The notes under the pieces: model-generated
Seen by the model: only the letters and a program-made list of their open reading frames with translations
What the model was told of the DNA's origin: nothing
The model's database searches: none
Source of the DNA: Eleginops maclovinus
Taxonomy: Eukaryota > Chordata > Actinopteri > Perciformes > Eleginopidae
Direction of reading: 5' to 3'
Assembly: GCF_036324505.1 (NCBI RefSeq)
Contig: NC_086354.1
Coordinates: 20,460,707 to 20,524,706, forward strand
DNA: 64,000 bases
Translations under genes and position numbers: made by a program
Shown: positions 1 through 11,500 of the stretch, piece after piece
How positions within the stretch are numbered: the first letter of the stretch is position 1
Layout of the letters: each line of letters begins with the position of its first letter

Positions 1-1923
1 GAAGTAAGGTGTAGAAGTTATGTTGGGTGTATTAGTAAAACTGGGACTCAGACAGATAGAACCCTGGAAAGCAGTACTGCACATCAGATATACACCCACA
101 TAGCCTGCATCCATTGCCTAAATCTGAGAAGCCAACTTTGCTCAAGCAACGTTAGCACCGTCTCTCTCATCTCGTTGCCTGTAAACTGAGTTAGGGTCCC
201 CCAGGCCTGTCCTAATCTAAAAATACCAGCCAAGGAAAGGAGGGCTGCCCCCTCTAGCTTGCTGGAGGAATCCCAGCAGGGGCTCTAAAGCAGAGCAGCT
301 CTCGATATACGCAGACCAATTTAGATTGGCCTCAGTGACAGTAAAGGAGAGGTGGTCATCTTTCTTCTACTCATATTGCTTCTCAAAGGCTAAATAGGCC
401 CCATTTCATTTTCCTCTGTAACCCACCTTAACTACAGCAAACCTTTATAAATCAAGCTGATGCAGCACTGGTGTAACTTCAAGTCAGCTTTGCAACATTT
501 CATATATCATTTCATAATAAGACCATACCAGCATCATTTCCATTCTAATTTCTGGAGTTTTGTTTCTCAGTAATATAGTTTAGAATATGAGCTAATCATT
601 TATGAGTAGTCTATCAGCCTATTGATGAACTTTGCAACTAAACCTTGCATTTATTCTAGTGAGTAAACGGAGGGTGAAAGTTTAACCTGCCCGATTACAG
701 AAAATGTAAACCTTGTGATGAATCAGAAAAAGCGTAATTGGGAGAAACATCATCTTTTTAATCCGATAAAAGGAGGGGTTCAAGGACATGATCAGATTAT
801 GACAGACCACGTCTCAGCCATCAGACTAAATGTCAAAATAAGTTAGGGTTTGGCTGAGAGAGACGCATTCATTTAGGTATTTGGGTTTAAGTTGTACCTC
901 TGACTTAAAATGTATCCTTAAAAAACTGATCCGATTGATGCAGGCAAAACCTTCATTCTGTATTTGCATTACATCACTGAAGTTGTCCGATAAAGCACTG
1001 TTAAGCAGTTGCACTGAGCTCTACATTATTCAGATGCTCATCACTACTGTAACATTTTAAGCAGCTTGTTTTAAAAATGAACTCACCATGCCTTTTGTTT
1101 TTGTTTAAGCTTTGGCCTTTTGCAATTACATTTACTGGCATGCTCCATTCATCACCAGAAGACATAAACCTGATGCAGTCAGGCCTACTAGTAGCAGAAG
1201 AAAACATTTATCTAACTGGTTATTTAATTTAATATAGTACAGACAATGGGTGCATATTTTTGGGATAATAGAGGCTTTCCTGCTTCTTCTCAGTCCGTGT
1301 TATCATCAGGTGTAAAGTTCAAATAGGACACCTCATCCCCAAAACATCTCTGTAACTTCCCCTAAACCAAAGCTATTATGCGGGTCTGGTATTTTGACTG
1401 TTGACCTTTCCTACAGTCCTGTCATGTCCAGGCTGCAATCAGTATCCACTCATATCTAGTCCTAACTAACAATCAGCATTTATGATCATCAAGACAATGA
1501 GCTGAAAGATGTGTGGTTCAACCACAATGCTACACTCATCAACAATAAAACAGTGTCTCATTGAAAAATAGGTTTGCAGCAGAGACTCAAAACTGGGGCA
1601 AAGGCAATTAAGGTAAAACAATTCTGGATTTAAATGAATAATGTTCACAATAAATCCTTTAATTGCTGGGAACGTTTTACAACACTGTTGTCTGGAGAGA
1701 CTAGCTTACATCCACACAACAGTTACTGTTATCACAATTACTTCTAATGGTCACCTTATAAAAAGAGCAATGGTTGAAATAAAAAAAGTCACAAACTTAA
1801 ACTACATATGGTAGTTTCTGAAACCATGAGCAGGTCTGCAAAACAGATGTGTACTATATTGAAGGGCATTTACTTACTAGTTATGTTACAGATTCAGATG
1901 ATTAGCTAACAACATATACATAG

Positions 1924-2453
1924 CAGATTTGGAGGAAGTTATTGTACCTCAGTAAAAGTATAACTACTATAGTGAAGGGATACTCTGTTACTAGTAAAAG
2001 TCCTGCTTTCAAAATGTTACTCAAGTACAAGTACCTTACTATTACAAAATATACTTAAAGTACCAAAAGTAAAAGTACTCCTTATGCAGATTGGTCCATT
2101 CCAGAATAATATACGATATGTTTTGATTACAATTATTGATCATTAAACTGTTATTAAAGCTGGTAAAGGTGCAGCTACTTTTAAATCCTTTGCATACTGC
2201 AGGGTAGTTTGTGAATTTACTCCAGGTGTAACTATATTTTTATCTGAGTGTTGTCTATTTTTCACATTAGTAATACAAACTCTGCAAAGTAACTAAAGGT
2301 ATTACATAAATGTAGTGCAGTAAAAGTACACCATTTACCTCTGAATTGTAGTGGAGTAGAAGTACAAAGTAGCACATAACTGAGTGCTCAAGTGAAGTAC
2401 AAGTACCCCAATATTGTACTTGAGTAAATGTACTTAGATACTTTACAGCACTG
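1924..2453. mobile_element. hAT-like non-autonomous element, degraded
   Basis: The block is dense in AGTACTT, AAGTAC and GTAAAAGTAC words on both arms, the hallmark of the subterminal repeats of teleost hAT elements (the Tol2-like style). The right end reads TTGAGTAAATGTACTTAGATACTTTACAGCACTG and ends at 2453 as the inverted form of a CAGTG-type terminus. The left end near 1924 (GGAGGAAGTTATTG) is more diverged. No transposase frame is present, so this is a MITE-like passenger. I found no matching 8-bp target duplication, so the exact ends are approximate. Confidence 0.7.
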
Positions 2454-2759
2454 GCAGTAGAGCAGCTAGCTACATTAGCTAGATATCAACTTTTGCATTA
2501 GCAAGCTAGCCTAGCTATAATCAGCCAACAGTTCCCAGACACATCATTGAACCTTATCATGGACAGGCAAACACCCAGTGGTAATCTAATGTGTGGACTG
2601 CTTTGATTTACTGTGATTGTAAGGTTAATGGAGTTACAAGAAAATACATTACTTAAGGAAAGTGTTATCCTACAGGCCATGAGACTGTTATAAGTCCAGC
2701 GCTCTGTGCCTTCATAACCTCACACCATTTATCCGTTTGCCTCTCACAACAACAAGCCG

Positions 2760-3600
2760 TATTTTATTCAGTGTACAGTATTTCATTAATATTCTACTTT
2801 TTAGATGATCTTATTCTGTTTTACATGAATATATTTCACTCCTCCTGCATTTACTTTCACATTAGTCTTGAAACACTATGCCCTATTTTTATTTCTAGCA
2901 CTATGTTTTATAGTTTTTTAGGCTATATATTTATGTTGAATTGTTGGAGGAGCCTGGGACTTATATTGCCATTACTACACTGTGGCTACCATGCATATGA
3001 CAATCAGTGGAGGAAAGTAACCAACTACAATTTCTCAAGTACTGTCCTTTGGTACACATTTATGGTACTTGAACTTTACCTGAGTATTTTCATTGTATAC
3101 TACTTCATGCTCCTAAACAACAACATTTTTGAAGCAAATGCTGCACTTTTTACCTCATATATTTATTTTACTGATTTATTTTCTTTCTAAATTCAGATTC
3201 ACACACAACACTCAGATAAATAAACATTAAAATATGATTATTTGGTATAGATTAAACCATCCAATATTTTATCGAAGTAACTAAAACCATGAGAGGGTTA
3301 AAGAAAAATGAGGTGGCAGCAATTATGCTAAGAAGTTTTCTCTTTAAAACATGTAACAGTTCTAGCTTTTTTAAATGTGAAGATTTGCTGCTTTAGCTTT
3401 AACATATTTTTATATTTATAGAGTTTATTCTGCATTGGGTACTTTTACTAATACTTTAAAGTATATTTTTCTTTCTCGTTGCAGTACTTTTACTTGAAAT
3501 GTAGTATTTTTACAGTGTGGTATTCGTACTCTAACTCAAGTAAAGAATGTGAATACTTTTGCCACCACTGATGACAATAAAGCCTTTGAATCTTGAATGA
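2760..3600 (+). mobile_element. LINE 3' tail interrupted by a hAT insertion
   Basis: The T-rich sequence 2760-3004 followed after the hAT insertion by ACAATAAAGCCTTTGAATC looks like the 3' end of a fish non-LTR retrotransposon. Such tails typically end in a poly(A)-signal-like AATAAAG followed by short TTGAATC-type repeats. Rejoining across 3004/3571 gives the usual order of these tails. No reverse transcriptase frame remains, and the LINE family was not determined. Confidence 0.55.
3005..3570. mobile_element. hAT-like MITE with perfect 8-bp target duplication
   Basis: The element starts with CAGTGGAGGAAAGTAAC and ends with AATACTTTTGCCACCACTG, so its termini are imperfect inverted repeats (CAGTGGnGGnAAAGTA). 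It is flanked by identical 8-bp copies of ATGACAAT at 2997-3004 and 3571-3578. An 8-bp duplication is diagnostic of hAT transposition. The inside (566 bp in total) is rich in AGTACTT words and contains no transposase, so it must have been mobilised in trans. The open frame across 2771-3190 runs through LINE and hAT sequence and is not a gene. Confidence 0.9.
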
Positions 3601-4145
3601 GCTAAATGTTGCTTTCGTTATTAACGTCAGTTAGCAAAGTTTGTCATTCAAACGGTCAGTTCCTTCAGACGTCAAACATTACACATGTCTGGAAGGACAC
3701 TACATTTATCACAAAAACGTAACTCCACATTACGTCCGAGTGCTAAGCATTTCAGGGTAGGCTGAGCCCCAAGGAAACAACAGTTGCTAACACCTTTTAG
3801 CCACAGCATAACGTTAGTAGCTCATGTTAATACTAAAGATACTTCGTTATGTGCTCACTTCAGCTAACAACAACTGGCAGTTATCACACATTCTTCCACC
3901 TCTCGTTGCTAGGTGTTGTCAGGCATCAGGTCACAAATGGCAGCCGGTCAAGGGGCTCGCCACGCCGGCTTCCACGTCACTACAGCTCGAGGAGGAAACA
4001 GCGGCCTGTTTCTTTCCCTGGCTAACTTAAAATGGCGGTTAATGCTAGCTAGCTTACTAGCAGCGAAATTTGCTTAGAGGGAGTGTGAAATCGCTTCACT
4101 CAGGTAATTTTCCGCCACCACGCCAATAAATGTTGATTTACGTAC

Positions 4146-4203
4146 CTTTAAATTTGAGGTCGGCGGGAGGGTCAAGGATAAGGATCTGTTCCAACTTTGA
4201 CAT
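4146..4203 (-). CDS. vapa: VAP-A (VAMP-associated protein A), exon 1 only
   Basis: The minus strand encodes MSKLEQILILDPPADLKFK followed by a phase-1 GT donor (AAAG|GTACGT at 4145). This matches the start of vertebrate VAPA (human ...KHEQILVLDPPTDLKFKG) and its first intron position. VAPA is a tail-anchored ER membrane protein whose MSP domain binds FFAT motifs at membrane contact sites. This peptide is only the N-terminal edge of that domain; the coiled coil and membrane anchor are outside the window. The start ATG at 4203 follows GCAGCCAAA. Fish also have vapb, but vapa fits both the peptide and the synteny with rab31. Confidence 0.88.
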
Positions 4204-4440
4204 TTTGGCTGCACTGTATTTCGGTGTCGGGGAGTTATATCTGACAAGTGGAAATCCTAGATCCCCTGCTGCCACTACTGAGTCAAATGCTGACTGGGCT
4301 CTGCGGACGAGCATGTGGGTACAACTCTACTTGAACGTGCGTGTGCACAACCCTGTTGCGCGTCCACGTGGCTCAGCAACTGATGTGATTATGGCTAAAC
4401 ACAGTCATACTGCGGTTTACACTGAAACGTAAGGACAAAT
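4204..4440 (-). promoter_or_regulatory. vapa: vapa 5'UTR and promoter region
   Basis: The sequence immediately upstream of the vapa ATG is less AT-rich than its surroundings and contains several CpGs. It includes a palindromic E-box CACGTG at 4365-4370 within a CG-rich patch (4335-4375). No TATA box is obvious. The transcription start is not determined. A role for the E-box is inferred only from position. Confidence 0.5.
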
Positions 4441-4451
4441 AACTTAAATAC

Positions 4452-4975
4452 ATTTGACCCCCTGGCATTTTAATGGATGTTACGTGGTCTATGTTTGTGG
4501 TTTTGTACTTGTTTTCTCTTTTCAATTTCATTAAGAAGATGAGAATTCTTATTATATGCACAACAATTGGCAATGGCAATCTTTGATTGCAGATCACTTT
4601 AATTCTTATTAAATATGGAAAGGAAAAATCACTTGAGTTAAAGCATGATAGCCTACTGCGGTTACAATAAAAAGGGAAAATACTTTAAATCAATTAGGAG
4701 AATCCTTATTTGACCCCCTTGGCATTTAAATGGATGTTACGTGGTCTGTGTTTGTGGTTTGGGTTTAAATACACACTGAGGGTGTTTTGTACTTTGAAAA
4801 TTAACCTGATTGGGACTTGTTGGTTCCTCTTTTCACTTTCAGTAGTAGCGAGTCAACATTTCTTTATTATCATATCATTTGCACAACAATTACAGATTGG
4901 CGATTGGAATCGTTAAACTCACCTCCCCAACAAAGCTCATTAAGTATGAAAAAAGTATATGATAAAAAAAACTAC
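4452..4975. repeat. imperfect direct duplication upstream of vapa
   Basis: Two diverged copies lie head to tail, about 4453-4620 and 4709-4975. They share TTGACCCCCTxGGCATTTxAATGG, then GGATGTTACGTGGTCT, a TTTGTGGTTT segment, a CTCTTTTCA segment, CACAACAATT and a final CTxATTAAxTATGxAAA block. Copy 2 has extra sequence in the middle (about 4760-4825). It could be a local tandem duplication or two insertions of one dispersed repeat. No gene is inside. Confidence 0.75.
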
Positions 4976-6174
4976 CAAATTTAAAACATTACAATGAAAA
5001 GTGTAAGTTAAACATAATGCTTCAATACAAATACAACACAAGTTTATACATTTGAAACTTTTCCATTATAATTATCTTTTAAATGTCTTCATTAAAGCTG
5101 TATTACCAGTTGATGTAGCCAGTAAGTACTCTCTAAATTAAAAAAAGTAAACTAACAATCTTTTAATCAATCTTTATCATATCTTTGAGATTATGCTGCA
5201 GATTACTGCTTTCTTGTTTGATACTGGGCTGAAACATATTTCAATAAGAAATAATACATCTAATATCATCCCGCCAGTTTATCGGAAAGGCTATATTTCT
5301 TTAATGATTTATTCGCTTTTTGAGTAGGTCAGGTATATGTCATAGATTGGATTTACACTTTTGTTTACCTTAAAGATTGCCAGTGTCATAAGTGCACTTA
5401 TTAAGACAACGTGTGCTGTCAATTTCAAAAACCACATTATCAACACATTAACCAAACAGGCGTATATATTTGTTATTGTATTCAAAACTAAGACTGAATA
5501 AGAAATAGAAATACGTAACTTGATGTATACAGATGGGAAACCTGATGTATCATACAGTGTGTTTACTGTGTTGAAGCTACTAATATGGCACTTTTCTCTC
5601 TTAGAGACCATTGAAAACTGTGGTTATGGTTAAATCCATCTCCGTGGCAAGAAGTGTAGCCCCCCCCCCCTCTGTACACTGCTGAGGCAGTAATCCATCG
5701 CAGTGAACTGAATAGGACTCTGTGCTCCACTTGGTGTTTAATTTGTTTCAGATTTATTAAAGGGTCAAGTTACACAAATAGGTGCAAAAATAACACAAAA
5801 CTGATTTGTCCTATTTTTGGTGTAAAAGGTACTATGTTGTTGGAGAGTTATAACTCTTAACACACTTTGGAGAAGTTGTAAGGGAGTGATAAAACAAGTC
5901 ACATTGCCCTCACATAACTTGGTATGAAGTGACTGATATAAAAGCTCCATCTATATTGTGCAGCCAAAATCATGTTCCCATGACGTCAGGAGACTAATCC
6001 AAGTCGTGACTTTTTGTTAGTGAAGCCCTTCCTCCTATCACTCATCTCTCTGGTCACTAATAACACAACCTTAAAGCAGTGAAGCTATATCCTGGTGTCT
6101 TTGACATTTAAAAACAAACATGTTATCCTGGGTAAAAGTAACAGTAACAAAAGAAACACATCGATAATCACGAC
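4976..6174. other. intergenic, vapa to rab31
   Basis: AT-rich sequence with only short unconvincing frames. A C11 run sits near 5660. I see no recognisable exon, RNA gene or transposon terminus. The downstream edge of rab31 is placed at its best poly(A) signal (6175-6180), but the 3'UTR could end elsewhere. Confidence 0.4.
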
Positions 6175-6180
6175 TTTATT
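6175..6180 (-). terminator. rab31: candidate poly(A) signal for rab31
   Basis: The canonical hexamer AATAAA is present on the minus strand (TTTATT on the plus strand), followed by TCGTGATTATCGATGTG. Choice among several hexamers is tentative. Confidence 0.35.
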
Positions 6181-8574
6181 ACACTGATTAAAATACAAAG
6201 TTATTCTGGTCTACAGAGGATACAGGGAAGCATGACTTATGCATACTTTGTAAGGGTGGGTGCACATTATTGGCAGTTTCATAGTTGACTTTGAAGCGTA
6301 CACTTAGTCATGCGTTATTCTTGCAGTAAGTATTTTTAAGACATGTCATACATTTGTTTAGAAAAACATCAAAAAAGGCATTTGTGCGGGGAAAAATATA
6401 AATGAAAATCTCATGACAATGTCAACATATTACATAAAATCTTATTACATGTTTTTGCTCAGTATCTCATCATCTCTTGTATGGCTTTATATCACACTGC
6501 ATTGAAAACATCTGGTCAACCATGCAGCTCCTAATTCAGTTTCAACTTTCAATTTCAGCCAATCAGTGCGTAACATTTTAGTGGAAGCAAGGCCACAGAA
6601 ATTAGCAGATCGTTGAAAGCAGTTCGGCGTGACTTTACATGAAAGAGGAACATTACAGATCAGCAAAAATAAGACTAAAAGAATAAACAGCTTTGAATTG
6701 AAATCCATTATCCCATCTTTCATGTTGGTAAAAATGGCGCTTTCTTAAATAACTTCATAACCAAATTAAGTACAAATGATTTCATGATTATTTCAAGCTT
6801 TCGTAATGTAGAAAAGAGATCAACTATAACATACAAAACCATGTATGAAAGCCAACGTTCATGTAAAAAAAAAGAGTTCTGTAACTGCTTGAACTCTAAC
6901 TAAAAAGTGACTCCAAATTAATACTGTTAAACAAATGCAACAACGCTGTCGTTAATGTTTCAAGTGGTCAAATTTGGCACTTCTACCAAAACAATAGCAA
7001 ACATTTCCACTACCTTTTTAAATTGAAATTAATACGTTTTCAGGTATTTTCCCATATTTGCTTTAAGAGTTTTGTTTACTCTTATGGACACGTTTAAGAG
7101 TAAAACACATGCAGGTCATTTTTCTTCCTAACAATATAAAATAATCCCGTTTTCAGGGTGAAAAAGAAAATCCTTTAAATTCATTCCCTGTAGTGAAATC
7201 TCAGACGACACATTTCAGCATGTAGAAAAAAACATCTCCAACAAATAACCATGTAAACAATTCTATTATTGATCACAGTGTTTCAACAGGGGCTGTCATA
7301 CTGGAATCAGGCCTGTAAGCTGTTTATCCTGCAGCATTATCGTAAAACCCTTACACAGTTAATGTGAAAAAACACACAGCGTTGAGGAATGTAAAGCCGC
7401 TGCATTTAGAGCCAAACACAGAAGTGAGTGTTTGTCTAAGGATCTCAACAACCTCCTATTCAATGTACTCTAGTTCAATGTGACACATACATGTTCACAA
7501 TGAGAGGAAGAGAATAACCTTGTTGAAAAATAGTACTTATTAAAAACTTCATTCAATGCGTGCCATTTAAGAGACACGGTGCAAGTAAACCAACAGAAAG
7601 GACTCCTGAAATGAAACGTAATTGCCTCGATAATCAAAACCAGGCTTTAAAAAGCAAGGGCTGCACCGAATGTCATTTATTTTACATTCAAAGCTTATAT
7701 ATAGGATACTATATTTGATACATTTTGAATTACCTCTGAATGTGTGGCGCGCTGTTTTATGACATCTTAAAGAAATGAGTAATTGTGGTTACATAGATGT
7801 CATTTATGGTGCTGACACTCCTTTTGATACAGGTGCTTGTCTCCATTTGGCAAGAGCAAACCGTTTTCATAATAATGATGTGGTTTTAAAAGGCTAAACG
7901 GCAACAAATATTGATTGTTTCATAAAAACATGTTGTGAATGTTGGAAAAGATTACATCTATCTTTTTAAATACATTATAACTTGGACTGTACAACTTGAG
8001 AATGAGAATCTTTGTATCACATGAATCATCGGAAAAACAATGGTACGCAGAAACCCATTTGAATCTCATTCTACAAATAGTGTTATACTAATTTTATTAG
8101 ACTAGCCTAATCTTTATCTGAAGTTAGTACAAATACCGGGTTTAGGCAAAATGAGTAAACAAAAACATGCTGTGCAGCTTTCAAATCATTATACAAAAAA
8201 TCAAATGTCAATGCTTCGACTTTTCGGTGCAGCCCTACTTGGTATTAATGTGTGCTTCATTTTAAAGTTAGTTTTTAAAATGGGATTAAACTGCCTCTTT
8301 GTACTGAGCTGTGTGCCGTATTACACAGAGAGAACCCCTTGATGTAATTCAGGCAAAACCCCACCTGAGGGGGACAAACTGAAGGCTTCCAGACCTCATA
8401 AGAGTTTAAACTATAATTATAAAAATGTGCAATGCCCCTCATAACACTGATGTTTCATGTTGACAAGCTGACCTTGGTCTGTTCACAGTCTTGTCCTGTC
8501 TTTCCCCAGATTAAGACACTGCATTGTGGACTATGTGCTGCCCAGTGGGTCCCTGGTGCTGAGGCACTGTGGTA
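6175..8574 (-). other. rab31: rab31 3'UTR (probable extent)
   Basis: This stretch follows the rab31 stop codon on the minus strand, is AT-rich and has no other gene. RAB31 messages in vertebrates have long 3'UTRs, so a UTR of up to about 2.4 kb is plausible. The left limit is the minus-strand AATAAA at 6180-6175. Several other TTTATT motifs on the plus strand could serve instead. Confidence 0.45.
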
Positions 8575-11500
8575 CTAGCAGCATCTCCTGGTGGACGGAG
8601 CCGGCTGTCGGGAGAGTTTAAAGGAGTCGCTGACATCATCCTCAGGGTTTTCCAGGGGTGGGATCTGTTTACCTAAACACACATCACAGCGTCATTTACA
8701 GATTTACAATGGAAGATTTGATTTACTCTTCTCACTTTTGTTTTAGTCCCATTTTCTCTTGACATTTCATTTGCTTACTTAGTAATATAATAAACAACTA
8801 ATAAACATTCCTATGTTTCTTGTTTTGCTGATATCAGGCGACTATGCGTACCTTGAAAAGTACAATACAAATCAAATGTATTATTATTAATATCAACAAG
8901 TTTTAGGAGAAACATGTGAATATGGTAAAACATTGAACCAACCCAGTTAATTACTGACATTGTAAAACATATTGTTTGTATTACAATTTCAAATGTTAAG
9001 TTTGAATAAAATGAGGCATTATCTTACACAATATGTATTCATTTGCATATATATTTGGACCACATTGTGAACTTTGAATAAAGCCAGGTTCAAAACGTGT
9101 TCCCTTTCATTTTTATCGACATATTAGAGTCAAAGGTTTTTTAAATAAGGAATTTTAGATATCTCAATAGGTCTGAAAATACTGTCAACAGCCATTCAAC
9201 AAATATTTCGGCTTGTTTTTAGGAATACATCAGGGTGTAAATAATATATGAACAAACCTCTCAGTATATACTTCATCATAAAGATAGGAATTAAATTGAA
9301 GATGAAATAAATGTATTTATAAAATGTAATTAAGGGAAATTCATGATTAAAGTTGTAAAGGACAAATATAACGGTGTTTATCTGCCCCACACTTTGGCAA
9401 AAATACCTTGGACTTGTCATACAATTGAAGCGTTCTACCCCAAACTAGGATTATATGGCACACAATAAGAGAACATATAAATAACAGCTGCCGGTATCAC
9501 AGAAAGGCTCCTCTGGCCTCAGCATGAATCTCCTTTCATACTGCTTACTTCACAAATAATACAGACACACACGGCATAGAAACAACACACAGTAAAGACA
9601 TGTAACGTACTGATTTTCTGAAAGAGCTCCTCAACATTGACAGCATTTCTGGCACTAGTCTCGATGAAAATAGCTGCGATGGATTCAGCAAACTCCTTCG
9701 CTTCCTTCATAGGAACTTCCCTGAAAAAGAGGAGGACACTAAAGTAAACATGGAGTTGGTTTGACAAAAGACAAAGAAGTTACACAACAACACTACTTTA
9801 TTGTTTGTGCTCAACTGCTCAAAATGAAAACGAATTCGGTGCAGAAATGTTTAATATGTTCAGTTTCCACTAAAACATTTTCATAATTTCATGTTCGAAA
9901 TACACTACTGTCTGGATGAATATACCTGCACCCCCCCCTCTGTCTGAAATGCTTTGTTTTAGCACCTGTCTCTTTAGCACCCCCCCCCCCCCCCCGACAA
10001 AATACCCAGTCTGCTGTGATTGGCTTGCAGAAAGTATGGCACACCTTTGCAAAGGTAGCGGTCAAACCTTTGTTGAATAAACTCAGATTGGACACGGTAT
10101 ATCATCAAAAGCCAGCATGTGATACAGGAAGTGAGGTGGAATCTTACTTGTTGTTTGCCTCATGTATTCTGACCAACGCAGACACACAAACACTGACAGG
10201 GTTGTCTTAATTTACATTTTTGGGGGTTAATTTAGCCCAAAACTGACGTGATCAAGAATTGAAAAAGTGAGATTCTCTCGTCGTTTCCCCTTTAAAAAGA
10301 GCAGTTTTACAGTCCTTTCTCCAACTGCACTGAACCTGCAGGGAAATAATGGCTTTTATAATACAGAGATGTGTTTGTGCTAATTCAGGACTGTTATAAT
10401 AAGCCTTCTATCAAGTAGTAGGTGCAAGTTGAATATAAGCCCCATAACATACAAGAGAAACCATGGCTTCGGACTACAAAAGGACCGTATGCTCACCTGA
10501 TGTCTCCTAAATCATTCTTGTTCCCTGCTATGGCTACAACGATGTCCTCTGGGCCGTGTTCTTTCAGCTCCTTCACCCACTTCTTCAGTGTCTGGAAAGA
10601 GTCCTGACCAACAAGAGCACATCACGGTCAGGGAGGTTCTTTATGAGAATATGCATTACGCTTTTCAGACTAGTTTCCATGAGCAGTGCAGGAAAGAATG
10701 ACATTTGTAGGCCATTGAAGCGAAGCATCCCAGAGTGATGGAAAAGGGATTTAAACGTTAGTGTAACCAGCTTCTTCTGCTTCACATATTTAATAAACCA
10801 GGGAGGTTCTGCACACACCAGCAGCTCTAATGGTACCACACGTTGTTTTATTCTTACCAGTTTAGTAATGTCATACACAATGACAGCAGCAGCCGATCCT
10901 CTGTAGTACATAGGAGCTAAAGAATGAAACTGTAAGAGACAACATATTTATAGAAGTTAGCAGGCTCAATCAATATTTCAAATCAAAACCCAAATATCAA
11001 CAGAAATGCTCCGTGAAGAACACTTAAAAAATAGTCGAACACAATCTTTAATATTGATCGTAACATTGAAGATGACCCATAAAACATTGTTCTGTGAGTA
11101 GAAAATGTCCACAAAGGTGATGCTAACTTCCTGACAAGAGGATATATGACTGTATTCAGTTGAACATGTTCTAAATATAGCATACACTCTTTTTTTAGGT
11201 GGCTGAAATATATCTGTTCATTTCAAATGTACTACTTGCTTTTGTGCATGCAATCCAGACTGTTTCTCCAAACTGGGGGTTTACTGAATCTGTTCTAGGT
11301 AAAAGACTGACTATGTATAAGCTCTTTATAAAGCCCCCTCTCTTTTACTAGCTACCTTTACCGCACATCACCACCCACAACTGCAGTCAGCTCTAATGTG
11401 AATCACATCCTCTCATGCTCATGACAAACCATCCGAAAACATAATAAACGTCATCACCAGTTTGCTCTTAAGCAACACTCGTACAAAGACAGTGTGCGTT

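Larger units (their letters stand above)
1..4145 (-). other. vapa: vapa intron 1 (partial), no coding exon seen
   Basis: This stretch lies downstream of the vapa exon 1 donor on the minus strand and should be the first part of vapa intron 1. I searched the minus strand by eye for the expected exon 2 (the start of the MSP domain after the DLKFKG peptide) and did not find it, so the remaining exons are probably left of the window. The sequence is AT-rich and the open frames are short and unconvincing. From 1.92 to 3.6 kb it is made of transposon-derived DNA, described separately. I see nothing identifiable in 1-1923. Confidence 0.6.

Noticed and set aside
2771..3190. 139-codon plus-strand frame
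   Set aside because: It crosses the LINE tail and the left half of the hAT element; neither codes for this frame.
9889..10095. Two overlapping glycine-rich frames
   Set aside because: The glycine run is the C18 tract read in different frames within a dispersed repeat.
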